A stretch of DNA of 64,000 bases, taken from the NCBI RefSeq assembly GCF_034313845.1, contig NZ_JAVIWN010000003.1, one strand, 5' to 3'. The translations under genes and the position numbers were made by a program. The notes under the pieces were generated by a model, which saw only the letters and a program-made list of their open reading frames with translations, was not told where the DNA came from and did no database searches. Shown here piece by piece: positions 53,442 through 61,943 of this stretch. Within the stretch, counting starts at the first letter, position 1. Each line of letters starts with the position of its first letter. The stretch is from Actimicrobium sp034313845 (GTDB lineage: Bacteria; Pseudomonadota; Gammaproteobacteria; Burkholderiales; Burkholderiaceae_D).

Positions 53442-54232
53442 TGATGATGACCTACTCAACCCTCACTCTGCATCACGCCGCTGGTGTCGCCACGGTCACG
53501 CTGAACCGTCCCGAGGTACGCAATGCTTTCAACGAAACCAGCATCGCCGAACTGACCACGGTGTTCGCCGCGCTCGGTACCGATGAGACGGTGCGCGCCA
53601 TCGTGCTCGCTGCCGAAGGCGTCGCGTTCTGCGCCGGTGCCGACCTGAACTGGATGAAGCAGATGTCCACTTACAGCGATGCCGACAACCTCGCCGATGC
53701 AGGGCGACTCGCGATCATGTTGCGCACAATTTACTTGTGTCCCAAGCCGGTGGTGGCCAGCGTGCAGGGCGATTGCTATGCCGGTGGCATGGGGCTGGTG
53801 GCGGTTTGCGACATCGCGGTCGCGGCCGATCACGCGCAATTCTGTTTGTCCGAAGTGAAGCTTGGCCTGATCCCGGCGACGATTTCTCCGTACGTGATCA
53901 AGGCCATGGGCGACAATGCGGCACGGCGTTATTTTTTGACCGCCGAACGGTTCGACGCAGCCGATGCACTGCGCATCGGTTTCGTTGCACAATCGGTCCC
54001 GGCAGCGACGCTAGCGGCCAGCGTTGCTGGCATCGTCAAGGCACTGGTTTCGGCCAGTCCGGACGCGGTGCGCGAAGCCAAGCGACTGGTGCGCGATATC
54101 GCCGGCGCACCGATCACCGACGCGCTCATTGCCGATACGGCAGAGCGCATCGCGATGGTCCGCGCATCGACCCAGGGACGCGAAGGCGTCCAGTCCTTTC
54201 TCGAGAAACGCAAGCCAGCCTGGCTGACTTGA
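53441..54232 (+). CDS. liuC: Methylglutaconyl-CoA hydratase
   Basis: 263 residues of the crotonase fold; oxyanion-hole stretches are AFCAGADLNWMKQM and GDCYAGGMGLVAVCDI. The operon places it as the hydratase making 3-hydroxy-3-methylglutaryl-CoA. Several ATGs overlap the liuB stop (TGATGATGATG); 53441 or 53447 are equally plausible starts. Confidence 0.93.
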   Translation: MMMTYSTLTLHHAAGVATVTLNRPEVRNAFNETSIAELTTVFAALGTDETVRAIVLAAEGVAFCAGADLNWMKQMSTYSDADNLADAGRLAIMLRTIYLCPKPVVASVQGDCYAGGMGLVAVCDIAVAADHAQFCLSEVKLGLIPATISPYVIKAMGDNAARRYFLTAERFDAADALRIGFVAQSVPAATLAASVAGIVKALVSASPDAVREAKRLVRDIAGAPITDALIADTAERIAMVRASTQGREGVQSFLEKRKPAWLT

Positions 54233-54263
54233 GCTCACCCATTTACTTACCAGGATTTTCTTC

Positions 54264-55274
54264 ATGACATCACAGACCATTGCATTTCAAGCTGCCACGC
54301 CGGCCATTGTTGCCACCGCCTGGCCGGTCGACGACGTGCTCGCGCTGTTCAACTTGCCGTTCAACGAACTGCTGTTCCGGGCCCAGCAAGTCCACCGCGA
54401 ACACTTCGATCCGACCGAAGTCGAACTGGCCACGCTGCTGTCGATCAAGACCGGCGGTTGCCCGGAAGATTGCGGCTACTGCCCGCAAGCAGCGCGTTAC
54501 GACACCGGCGTGACCGCGCAAAAAATCCTGCCGCTGGCCACCGTGCTGGAAGCCGCACGTCAGGCCAAGGCCCACGGCGCGACGCGCTTTTGCATGGGTG
54601 CCGCGTGGCGCGAACCAAAGGACCGCGACCTCGAGCAGGTCGAAGAAATGGTCCGCGAAGTCAAGGCGCTGGGTCTGGAAACTTGCGCCACGCTGGGCAT
54701 GCTCGGCGTCGGTCAGGCTGAAAAACTCAAGGAAGCCGGCCTCGATTACTACAACCACAATCTCGACACCGCGCCTGAGTTTTACAGCAACGTGATCTCG
54801 ACGCGCGATTACCAGCACCGTCTTGACACGCTCGGTCGCGTGCGCGGTGCCGGTATCAAGGTCTGCTGCGGCGGTATCGTCGGCATGGGCGAATCGCGCC
54901 TGCAACGCGCCGGGTTAGTCGCGCAACTGGCCAACCTCACGCCGTATCCCGAATCAGTGCCGGTGAACCATCTGGTGCAGGTCGAAGGCACGCCGCTGTT
55001 TGGTAGCGAGGCATTGGACCCGCTCGAATTCGTGCGCACGATTGCGGTTGCGCGAATCACGATGCCGACTGCACGGGTGCGCTTGTCGGCTGGACGTCGG
55101 CAAATGGGCGAAGCGGTGCAGGCGATGTGTTTTCTGGCCGGCGCGAATTCGATTTTTTATGGCGACAAATTGCTCACGACCGGCAATCCGGAAGTCGAAG
55201 AAGACCAGGCTTTATTGGCCAAGCTCGGCATGCGGACGCGGGCGACCAAGATCGAAGCCGAAGGGTGTCATTGA
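54264..55274 (+). CDS. bioB: Biotin synthase
   Basis: 336 residues, a radical-SAM enzyme that inserts sulfur into dethiobiotin. The [4Fe-4S] cysteines are C66-PED-C70-GY-C73. KTGGCPEDCGYCPQ, CATLGMLGVGQAEKLKEAGLDY and the [2Fe-2S] Cys/Arg region are intact. It lies between liuC and the biotin-dependent liuD, not with other bio genes, so leucine catabolism may raise the supply of its own cofactor (inference). Confidence 0.97.
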   Translation: MTSQTIAFQAATPAIVATAWPVDDVLALFNLPFNELLFRAQQVHREHFDPTEVELATLLSIKTGGCPEDCGYCPQAARYDTGVTAQKILPLATVLEAARQAKAHGATRFCMGAAWREPKDRDLEQVEEMVREVKALGLETCATLGMLGVGQAEKLKEAGLDYYNHNLDTAPEFYSNVISTRDYQHRLDTLGRVRGAGIKVCCGGIVGMGESRLQRAGLVAQLANLTPYPESVPVNHLVQVEGTPLFGSEALDPLEFVRTIAVARITMPTARVRLSAGRRQMGEAVQAMCFLAGANSIFYGDKLLTTGNPEVEEDQALLAKLGMRTRATKIEAEGCH

Positions 55275-55319
55275 TTTAACAGGAGAGTGCCGGCGTTGAC
55301 GACCGCCGTCAGTACACGC

Positions 55320-55409
55320 GGTGCAATGCCCTACGGTTATTGCACCCTACGAAAATTCGGATCGACGCCCGCCCAACCGTAGGGTGCGATAACCGAAGGG
55401 CATTGCACC
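55320..55409. repeat. Inverted pair of the dispersed repeat between bioB and liuD
   Basis: A minus-oriented copy (55320-55351) and a plus-oriented copy (55378-55409) face each other across 26 bases. Each copy is a hairpin and together they form a 32-bp-arm cruciform, a BIME-like arrangement. It lies in the operon's only large gap apart from the repeats after liuA and could partly terminate or stabilise mRNA. Confidence 0.9.
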
Positions 55410-55477
55410 GAGCGCATCAAAAAATGGACAACGAAGCGCGACCCACGCGCAAGAATAACCACAACAAAGAGACCACC

Positions 55478-57478
55478 ATGTTCACCAAAATCCTGATCGC
55501 CAATCGCGGCGAAATTGCTTGCCGGGTTGCTGCCAGCGCCCGTCGGCTCGGTATCAAGACCGTCGCGGTCTATTCCGATGCCGATGCCAGTGCGCGCCAT
55601 GTCGCCCTGTGCGACGAAGCGGTCAGGATCGGTTCTGCCGAAGCAAAGGACAGCTACCTGCGTGCCGACAAGATCATTGCCGTCGCGCTCGCCACCGGTG
55701 CGCAGGCAATCCATCCGGGCTACGGTTTCCTGTCCGAAAACGCCGGTTTCGCCGATGCCTGCGCTGCCGCCGGGCTGGTCTTCATCGGCCCGCCGGCTTC
55801 GGCCATCCGCGCGATGGGCAGCAAGTCTGCCGCCAAGGAATTGATGAGCAAGGCCGGCGTGCCGCTGGTGCCCGGTTATCACGGCGAGAATCAGGACGCC
55901 GGTTTCCTGCGTCACGAAGCCGATCAGATCGGTTATCCGGTGCTGCTCAAAGCCAGCGCCGGCGGTGGCGGCAAGGGTATGCGTATCGTCGAAGCCAGTG
56001 CGGACTTTATCGCCGCGCTGGCATCGTGCAAGCGCGAGGCGATCAACAGTTTTGGTGACGACAAAGTGCTGGTCGAAAAATACCTGAGCGCGCCGCGCCA
56101 CATCGAAATCCAGGTCTTCGCTGACACGCAAGGCGACTGCGTCTACCTGTTTGAACGCGATTGCTCGGTGCAGCGCCGCCATCAGAAAGTACTCGAAGAA
56201 GCACCCGCGCCGGGCATGACGCTGGCCCGCCGCAGCGCGATGGGCGAGGCCGCGATCGCAGCGGCCAAGGCGGTCAGTTATGTCGGTGCGGGTACCGTCG
56301 AATTCATTGCCAATCAGGATGGCTCGTTCTATTTCATGGAAATGAATACCCGCCTGCAGGTCGAGCATCCGGTAACCGAAATGATCACCGGCCTGGATCT
56401 GGTCGAATGGCAATTGCGGGTCGCGGCGGGTCAGCCGCTGCCACTGCGGCAAGAGCAGTTGAAGATCAATGGCCATGCACTCGAAGCGCGCATCTATGCC
56501 GAAAATCCGGAGAAGGGTTTCCTGCCGTCGATCGGCACGCTGCGCCATCTTGCGACGCCGGTGGCGATCAGCTTCAGTACGCCGATTGACCTGCACGAAC
56601 ACAGCGTCATCCGCATCGACAGCGGCGTACGCGAAGGCGATGCGATCTCGCCGTTTTATGATCCGATGATTGCCAAGCTGATCGTCTGGGGCAAGGACCG
56701 TGATGCGGCGCTGCGCCAGATGAGCGACGCGCTGTCGCAATACCGGATCGTGGGCCTGTCGTCGAATATCGGCTTCCTGAAACGGTTGGTCGAGAGTGCC
56801 CCGTTCGCCGGTGCGCAGCTCGATACCGGGCTGATCGAACACAATCAGGCGGCGCTGTTTCCGCCGCCGCTGCCGGCGAGTTTGCCGGTGCTGGCGCTGG
56901 CCGCCGCGGCGTTGCTGCAATCAGAACAATCCATTGAAGCCAGCCCGTGGGCCAGCACCGATGGCTGGCGCATGAACGTGCCGTTGCAACGCACGCTGGA
57001 TTTTTCGGATGAGGCAGGTGCCTATCCATTGCGTGCAATTTACTTGCGTGATGGCTATCAGCTCGGTCTCGGTGACGCGACCACTATGATGAAAGTCCTG
57101 CGCCACGACGGCAACGCGATCACGCTGCACCTCGGCGAGCAGACCGTGCGCGGTACTGTCGTGCGCGATGGCGAGCAGCTGCATGTGTATCTTGATGGCC
57201 AGCACACGGCGCTGATATGGACCGACCCGCTCGCGCATTCGGGAGCAGCCGAAGCCGAAGGCGGACGCCTGACCGCGCCGATGCCGGGCAAGATCGTCGC
57301 GGTGCTGGTCGCCGCCGGTGACAGCGTCGAAAAGGGCGCGGCCATGCTGATCATGGAAGCCATGAAAATGGAACATACGATTACCGCACCGGCTGCTGGT
57401 GTGGTCGAGCAAGTGTTGTACGTCGTCGGCGACCAGGTCACGGAAGGCGCGCCGCTGTTGTCGTTCGTCATCGAATAG
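55478..57478 (+). CDS. liuD: Methylcrotonyl-CoA carboxylase biotin-containing subunit
   Basis: 666 residues. The ATG at 55478 is chosen because the longer frame reads through the repeat. Biotin carboxylase domain with FTKILIANRGEIACRV, HPGYGFLSENAGFADACA and the ATP-grasp KASAGGGGKGMRIV; the C-terminal biotinyl domain has K630 in MEAMKME, 36 residues from the end. It carboxylates its biotin with ATP and bicarbonate and hands CO2 to LiuB. Confidence 0.97.
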   Translation: MFTKILIANRGEIACRVAASARRLGIKTVAVYSDADASARHVALCDEAVRIGSAEAKDSYLRADKIIAVALATGAQAIHPGYGFLSENAGFADACAAAGLVFIGPPASAIRAMGSKSAAKELMSKAGVPLVPGYHGENQDAGFLRHEADQIGYPVLLKASAGGGGKGMRIVEASADFIAALASCKREAINSFGDDKVLVEKYLSAPRHIEIQVFADTQGDCVYLFERDCSVQRRHQKVLEEAPAPGMTLARRSAMGEAAIAAAKAVSYVGAGTVEFIANQDGSFYFMEMNTRLQVEHPVTEMITGLDLVEWQLRVAAGQPLPLRQEQLKINGHALEARIYAENPEKGFLPSIGTLRHLATPVAISFSTPIDLHEHSVIRIDSGVREGDAISPFYDPMIAKLIVWGKDRDAALRQMSDALSQYRIVGLSSNIGFLKRLVESAPFAGAQLDTGLIEHNQAALFPPPLPASLPVLALAAAALLQSEQSIEASPWASTDGWRMNVPLQRTLDFSDEAGAYPLRAIYLRDGYQLGLGDATTMMKVLRHDGNAITLHLGEQTVRGTVVRDGEQLHVYLDGQHTALIWTDPLAHSGAAEAEGGRLTAPMPGKIVAVLVAAGDSVEKGAAMLIMEAMKMEHTITAPAAGVVEQVLYVVGDQVTEGAPLLSFVIE

Positions 57479-57488
57479 GGAACATCTG

Positions 57489-58418
57489 ATGCAGATTATT
57501 TACTATGCCGACAGCGGTCCCGCCGAACAGTGGCTGACCGAGCTGCACACTGCGTTGCCGCTGGCCGATGTGCGCGTCTGGCACGAGGGCGATACCGCCC
57601 CGGCCGATTACGCGGTGGTCTGGAAACCGCCTGCGGCGATGCTGCAGGGTCGCATTGACCTGAAGGCGATTTTCAATCTGGGTGCCGGTGTCGACGCCAT
57701 CCTGCAACTCGGCGACGCACTCTCGGCTGGCGTGCCGGTGGTGCGGCTTGATGATGCCGGCATGGCGGTGCAGATGGCCGACTATGTCAGCCATGCGGTC
57801 TTGCGTTATTTTCGCCGCTTCGACGAATTCGATGCGCAGGCCCGCGACCATCAATGGCGCTTCCTGAAGCCGCGCCGCAAGGAAGAATTTTCGGTCGGCA
57901 TTCTTGGCATGGGCGTGCTTGGCACGCGCATTGCCGAGGCGTTGCTGTCATGCGGATTTCCGGTGCGCGGCTGGAGTCGCAGCCGCAAGGAAATTGCCGG
58001 TGTGCAGTCGCATGCCGGTGCCGACGAGCTTGCTGCTTTCCTCGCGCAATCGCAGGTGCTGGTGTGCGTATTGCCGCTCACGCCGCAGACCACCGACATC
58101 CTTGATCGCGCCACGCTGGCGATGTTGCCCAAGGGCGCGTACCTGATCAATGTCGCGCGCGGCGCGCAGTTGGTCGAGCAGGATTTGCTGGACCTGCTCG
58201 ACGAAGGTCATCTGGGTGGCGCGACGCTTGATGTGTTCCGGGAAGAACCGCTGCCGTCCGATCACCCGTTCTGGAACCAGCCGCGCATCACGATCACGCC
58301 GCATATTTCCGCGCTGACCCTGCGTGGCGACAGCGTGCGGCAGATCGCCGCCAAGATCAAACAGATGGAGCGTGGCCAGCCGGTTGCCGGTCTGGTTGAT
58401 CGCACGAAAGGATACTGA
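57489..58418 (+). CDS. GhrA-like D-2-hydroxyacid dehydrogenase
   Basis: 309 residues. NAD(P)-binding GMGVLGTRIAEAL, NLGAGVD near the substrate site, RGAQLVEQDLLDLLDEGHLGGATLDVFREEPLP, and a C-terminal His in TPHISA identify a glyoxylate/hydroxypyruvate reductase A-type enzyme. It lies 10 bases after liuD and 1 base before liuE, so it is in the operon, although not part of the classical leucine pathway. Confidence 0.92.
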   Translation: MQIIYYADSGPAEQWLTELHTALPLADVRVWHEGDTAPADYAVVWKPPAAMLQGRIDLKAIFNLGAGVDAILQLGDALSAGVPVVRLDDAGMAVQMADYVSHAVLRYFRRFDEFDAQARDHQWRFLKPRRKEEFSVGILGMGVLGTRIAEALLSCGFPVRGWSRSRKEIAGVQSHAGADELAAFLAQSQVLVCVLPLTPQTTDILDRATLAMLPKGAYLINVARGAQLVEQDLLDLLDEGHLGGATLDVFREEPLPSDHPFWNQPRITITPHISALTLRGDSVRQIAAKIKQMERGQPVAGLVDRTKGY

Positions 58419-58419
58419 C

Positions 58420-59328
58420 ATGACTCTGCCCACCCACGTCAAACTTGTCGAAGTCGGCCCGCGCGACGGCCTCCAGAACGAGGCGCAAATCATTTCCGCC
58501 GAGATCAAGATCGCGCTGGTCGACCGGCTTACCCAAGCCGGGTTTCGCAATATCGAAGCGGCCTCGTTCGTCTCGCCAAAATGGGTGCCGCAAATGGCCA
58601 CCTCGGCCGACGTGATGGCGCAGATCGTGCGCGGCGACGGCGTGGTGTATTCGGCGCTGACGCCGAACAGGCAGGGATTCGATGCCGCACTGCTGGTGCG
58701 GGCTGACGAAGTCGTGATCTTTGCGTCGGCCTCCGAAGCCTTCTCGCAAAAGAATATCAATTGCTCGATCGCCGAGTCGATAGAGCGGTTTCGCCCGGTT
58801 GCTGCGGCGGCCAAACAGAACGGCATGCGTCTGCGCGGCAGCATCAGTTGCACGATGGGTTGTCCGTATCAGGGCGTGGTGTCGCTCGACAGTGTTGCCG
58901 ATGTAGTCGCACGGATGCAGGCACTGGGCTGCGATGAAATCGACATTGCCGACACCATCGGCGTGGGCACCCCGCATCAGGTACAGGCTGTCATGCAGCG
59001 CGCTGCGCAGGAGTTTCCGCTGGCGCAGTTGTCGGGACATTTTCATGACACCTACGGGCAGGCGCTGGCCAATATTTACGCCAGTCTGGAAGTCGGCGTA
59101 GCGATTTTCCACGCGTCGGTGGCCGGTTTGGGCGGCTGCCCGTACGCCAAGGGAGCGACCGGCAATGTGGCCACCGAGGACGTGCTGTACCTGATGCAGG
59201 GATTGGGGATTACCACCGGCATCGATCTGGATGCAGTGGTCGACGCCGGGCAGTTCATCTCGCAGCACCTCGGGCGCAAGGCCGTGAGCCGGGCCGGGAA
59301 TGCCATTGCGGCGGCGCGGCTTCGCTAG
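58420..59328 (+). CDS. liuE: Hydroxymethylglutaryl-CoA lyase
   Basis: 302 residues. KLVEVGPRDGLQNE at the N-terminus and the catalytic GLGGCPYAKGATGNVATED are the HMG-CoA lyase signatures. It splits HMG-CoA into acetyl-CoA and acetoacetate, the last step of the leucine pathway. It is the last gene of the operon; a MITE-like element overlaps its stop codon by one base. Confidence 0.96.
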   Translation: MTLPTHVKLVEVGPRDGLQNEAQIISAEIKIALVDRLTQAGFRNIEAASFVSPKWVPQMATSADVMAQIVRGDGVVYSALTPNRQGFDAALLVRADEVVIFASASEAFSQKNINCSIAESIERFRPVAAAAKQNGMRLRGSISCTMGCPYQGVVSLDSVADVVARMQALGCDEIDIADTIGVGTPHQVQAVMQRAAQEFPLAQLSGHFHDTYGQALANIYASLEVGVAIFHASVAGLGGCPYAKGATGNVATEDVLYLMQGLGITTGIDLDAVVDAGQFISQHLGRKAVSRAGNAIAAARLR

Positions 59329-59489
59329 GAGCCTGTCGGACTTAGGGAATCGAAGCGAAAAAATAGCTGGGCGAGGACAGATTTTGCCGGTTTCGCAGTG
59401 CCAATAGCGAGCTATTGGCCAAGAAAGCGGTGAAATATGGACCGTCCAGGTATTTTTGCAGCCGATTCTCCCTAAGCCCGACAGGCTCC
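59328..59489. mobile_element. MITE-like element with inverted ends
   Basis: About 160 bases without a gene, bounded by GGAGCCTGTCGGACTTAGGG and its inverted copy CCCTAAGCCCGACAGGCTCC (one mismatch); the homology runs on for a few bases with an indel. No clear target-site duplication is seen. It separates the core liu operon from the hrp-box island. Confidence 0.75.
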
Positions 59490-59561
59490 CAGATCTGACC
59501 GCTTGGCGGAGAGCACCGGATGCGGTGTCTCCCGCCTAGCAGAAAAAAAGTGCGAGTCACT

Positions 59562-59589
59562 GGAACTGATCACGCCATCACACCACTCA
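59562..59589 (+). promoter_or_regulatory. hrp box 1 (HrpL promoter)
   Basis: GGAACT-N15-CCACTCA matches the HrpL consensus GGAACC/T-N15/16-CCACNNA exactly. It ends 63 bases before the ATG of the first candidate effector. HrpL is an ECF sigma factor of Hrp1-type type III secretion systems. The factor's own gene is not in this window. Confidence 0.85.
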
Positions 59590-59652
59590 AATCCATACCC
59601 CACTCTTAAAGTTGCAATTTGGAATTGTTTTGACAAGTTGCCGCTGACAATC

Positions 59653-60321
59653 ATGCCTAAATACTTTGATTCCCTATCTCAGCGCCCTTGGGCCCCGTCG
59701 CCAGTCCTCGTGCGCGCCGAGCCCGAGTCCGTCCCCCGATTAGTCATTGACCAGAAAGACGCTGTCGCCGTGATCAGGAAAGACGGCGGTGCCACGCGCA
59801 CCGAACAGGCACTCAGAAAAAGCAGTCATGCTTTCAATAAATTTCAGCACGCAAGCCAGACCCGTCCGATTGAAGTTGCCTTGAGCGAAACCGCGACGGA
59901 CGCCAGCATCACGTTGCGCGTGGCGATCGACGCCACCAGAGAATTGCTGGACCGCTATCGGTCGTTGCCCAAGCCTGACAGCGAGGTTCGCCCGGAGCAA
60001 ACGCGGCAACGGGCCGAGTTGTCCGGCCAGATCCTGAGCAGTGTCGAATTCGAGTTCGACTGCATGGATGCACTGGCGGACACACTGGACGGCTTGCAGC
60101 GTTTCGACGCCGCCAAGCTGGTCGTCGCGCGTGACATTGCCGGTCAGGCTGCCAGTCAGCAAGCCAAGCTCGGACCGTTACTGGCGCAGCGCGAGCAACA
60201 ATCGGCTGCTTTCCAGGCGGCCCGTAGCAAGGATATCGAGGCAGTCCGGCAACTCATTGATTGCCGTACCCGACAACTTGTCGAAGCCCTGCACCAGACG
60301 GGAATTCTCGCGCCTGATTGA
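59653..60321 (+). CDS. Candidate type III effector 1 (222 aa, unknown family)
   Basis: Start MPKYFDSLSQRPWAPSP; an upstream in-frame extension would read through the hrp box and is rejected. Residues 1-40 are polar and Pro/Ser-containing. Residues about 60-215 are predicted highly helical (FNKFQHASQ, RVAIDATRELLDRYR, DCMDALADTLDGLQR, AQREQQSAAFQAARS), without signal peptide or membrane helix. I recognise no family. The hrp box 63 bases upstream is the reason for calling it a secretion-system substrate, helper or chaperone. GC is typical for the genome, suggesting long residence. Confidence 0.7.
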   Translation: MPKYFDSLSQRPWAPSPVLVRAEPESVPRLVIDQKDAVAVIRKDGGATRTEQALRKSSHAFNKFQHASQTRPIEVALSETATDASITLRVAIDATRELLDRYRSLPKPDSEVRPEQTRQRAELSGQILSSVEFEFDCMDALADTLDGLQRFDAAKLVVARDIAGQAASQQAKLGPLLAQREQQSAAFQAARSKDIEAVRQLIDCRTRQLVEALHQTGILAPD

Positions 60322-60487
60322 GTCCATCCGGCTCGCTTTTTCCGCGCCACGCGGCAGCAGTCATCGTACACACCGCAGTTGATCGTCCACCGGTCATGCG
60401 GCACATTTTCCTTCCTTTCTCTCCTCGCAAGGCTCCGTGATCGTGTCATCGTCGGCGAGGATGAATCCTGTCTTGCTTTGTTTCGTT

Positions 60488-60515
60488 GGAACTATCCGGA
60501 AAGAACGTCCACATA
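60488..60515 (+). promoter_or_regulatory. hrp box 2 (HrpL promoter)
   Basis: GGAACT-N15-CCACATA, a full consensus match, 55 bases before the ATG at 60571. From here to the start codon the sequence is homologous to the corresponding stretch of hrp box 3. Confidence 0.88.
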
Positions 60516-60570
60516 CGTTCAACTCCGAATCCGTGCCATGTGGCACTGACGGTTATTGACAGAGGTTTTC

Positions 60571-61602
60571 ATGGATCGAATCAAACAAGCTGTCCGCACG
60601 TTGTGTTGTTGGGGCGACGCACCAGCTTCTCCGGCTGTAGCGCAACCCGCGCCAGCGCAAGGTAGTTCCTCCCCATCGCTTTCATCGCCCGCTGCATTGT
60701 CCACTGCAACATCAAGAGGACATGCCAGACGTCAACAGATCACAGAAAACCAGGCCACGACGCCTTCGATTACTCGCACGGAGGAAGATGTTCCGGCCGG
60801 TGTAAGGCCGTCTTCGAGTGTTGCAGAGGACGAAGCCAGGTCGTTGCCTGGCTCGCCATCAACAGGGCAGGGGGCGCTGCCCCTCGATGCAGTCGTTCCG
60901 CAGTTTTCCCTCCCGTTAGCGGAACTGTCGGACCTCAATACGGCTCGGCAAGCACAAGCTGGTCGGTCTGGTTCTACGCTTTCAAGTCCGGGCCCAGCAG
61001 AGTTTTCTATTACACGTTCAAGTTCAAGTTTTAATCTAGCGCAAGATGTCGACGCTCCCGCTATCTCTGATGAGGCGGATGCAGGTCATGCGCAGAACGT
61101 TGATGCGACAGACCAAGGGTACGGGGGCAGGCCACCTCGCCAGCGTCTGCCCGTGTTGCCTGAAAATCTGGACGGTCCCTCGCGCCCGCTGGCGATGCGG
61201 CCACCACGACGCGCGCTGACGGCAGAAGATGCCAGGAGCTTGTTTAGCGTTGGGGGGCGACAATCGCCGGCTCTCGCTTTCTTGCCGCCAGCAATCAGCA
61301 GGTCGCATGGAGGCATTTTTTCTGCCGAGCCTGTTATTCCTGCCGTGGGCCGGGTACCTGCGCCACGGACATCTCGCCTCCCCGGCCGAGACCGCGGGGC
61401 ACCACTTCCGTTGATGCCTCTGCTGACGGGCAGTCCCGACAGTCCATCCAATCGGCCCTTCATACTGCGACCACGGCACCAGCCGTTTTATCCGGCGCAA
61501 GACAATCCCAGCGATGTCACGACCAGCCACGCCATACCGCCGGCGTCGTTACCTCGTGGCACCAGCGGCGAGGCATTTTCCAGTTCTAGTTCTAGTGAGT
61601 GA
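60571..61602 (+). CDS. Candidate type III effector 2 (343 aa, Ser/Pro/Arg-rich)
   Basis: Start MDRIKQAVRTLCCWGDAP, with AGAGG upstream; a frame extension of five codons is not needed. After a short amphipathic N-terminus the protein is low in complexity: Ser/Ala/Pro-rich (residues 15-50), Ser clusters (SSSFNLAQD), and Pro/Arg-rich repeats of loose form (RPPRRALTAEDARSLF, LPGRDRGAPLPLMPLLTG), ending SGEAFSSSSSSE. A Ser-rich, disordered N-terminus is usual in type III substrates. No catalytic domain is seen. HrpL-type promoter. Confidence 0.72.
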   Translation: MDRIKQAVRTLCCWGDAPASPAVAQPAPAQGSSSPSLSSPAALSTATSRGHARRQQITENQATTPSITRTEEDVPAGVRPSSSVAEDEARSLPGSPSTGQGALPLDAVVPQFSLPLAELSDLNTARQAQAGRSGSTLSSPGPAEFSITRSSSSFNLAQDVDAPAISDEADAGHAQNVDATDQGYGGRPPRQRLPVLPENLDGPSRPLAMRPPRRALTAEDARSLFSVGGRQSPALAFLPPAISRSHGGIFSAEPVIPAVGRVPAPRTSRLPGRDRGAPLPLMPLLTGSPDSPSNRPFILRPRHQPFYPAQDNPSDVTTSHAIPPASLPRGTSGEAFSSSSSSE

Positions 61603-61859
61603 GGGTTGATGCGTGTTCGCGCAGGTGCTGCGCGGGTTCTTGGGTTTGTTACCCGGCCTGCGCTGTCTTCGTGGGAGGCGAGGTCGTTCTCCGGTCAAGC
61701 ATTTTTCTGACCAAAAAAATCGATCTTGCTGATGCCTGCCGTGCGGCGTTGCGTCGCACCTTCACGTGCGCAGACTTTGTCATTCGACTGATTTGATTCC
61801 CTGCATGACGCGATCCAGCGCAGCCAGATCGCAACGATGTAATTAAAAACGGCAATGGT
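61603..61859. other. Gap between effectors 2 and 3
   Basis: Apart from hrp box 3 that ends it, this 257-base stretch shows no gene or known element; reading frames here lack ribosome sites. Confidence 0.5.
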
Positions 61860-61887
61860 GGAACTGCACGAGGGGAATGGCCACATA
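61860..61887 (+). promoter_or_regulatory. hrp box 3 (HrpL promoter)
   Basis: GGAACT-N15-CCACATA, a full consensus match, 56 bases before the ATG at 61944. The following leader matches that of hrp box 2 at roughly three bases in four. Confidence 0.88.
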
Positions 61888-61943
61888 AGTTCATCTCCGG
61901 ATCGATGCATTGTGGCATTGACGGTAATTTTATTGAGGTTGAT

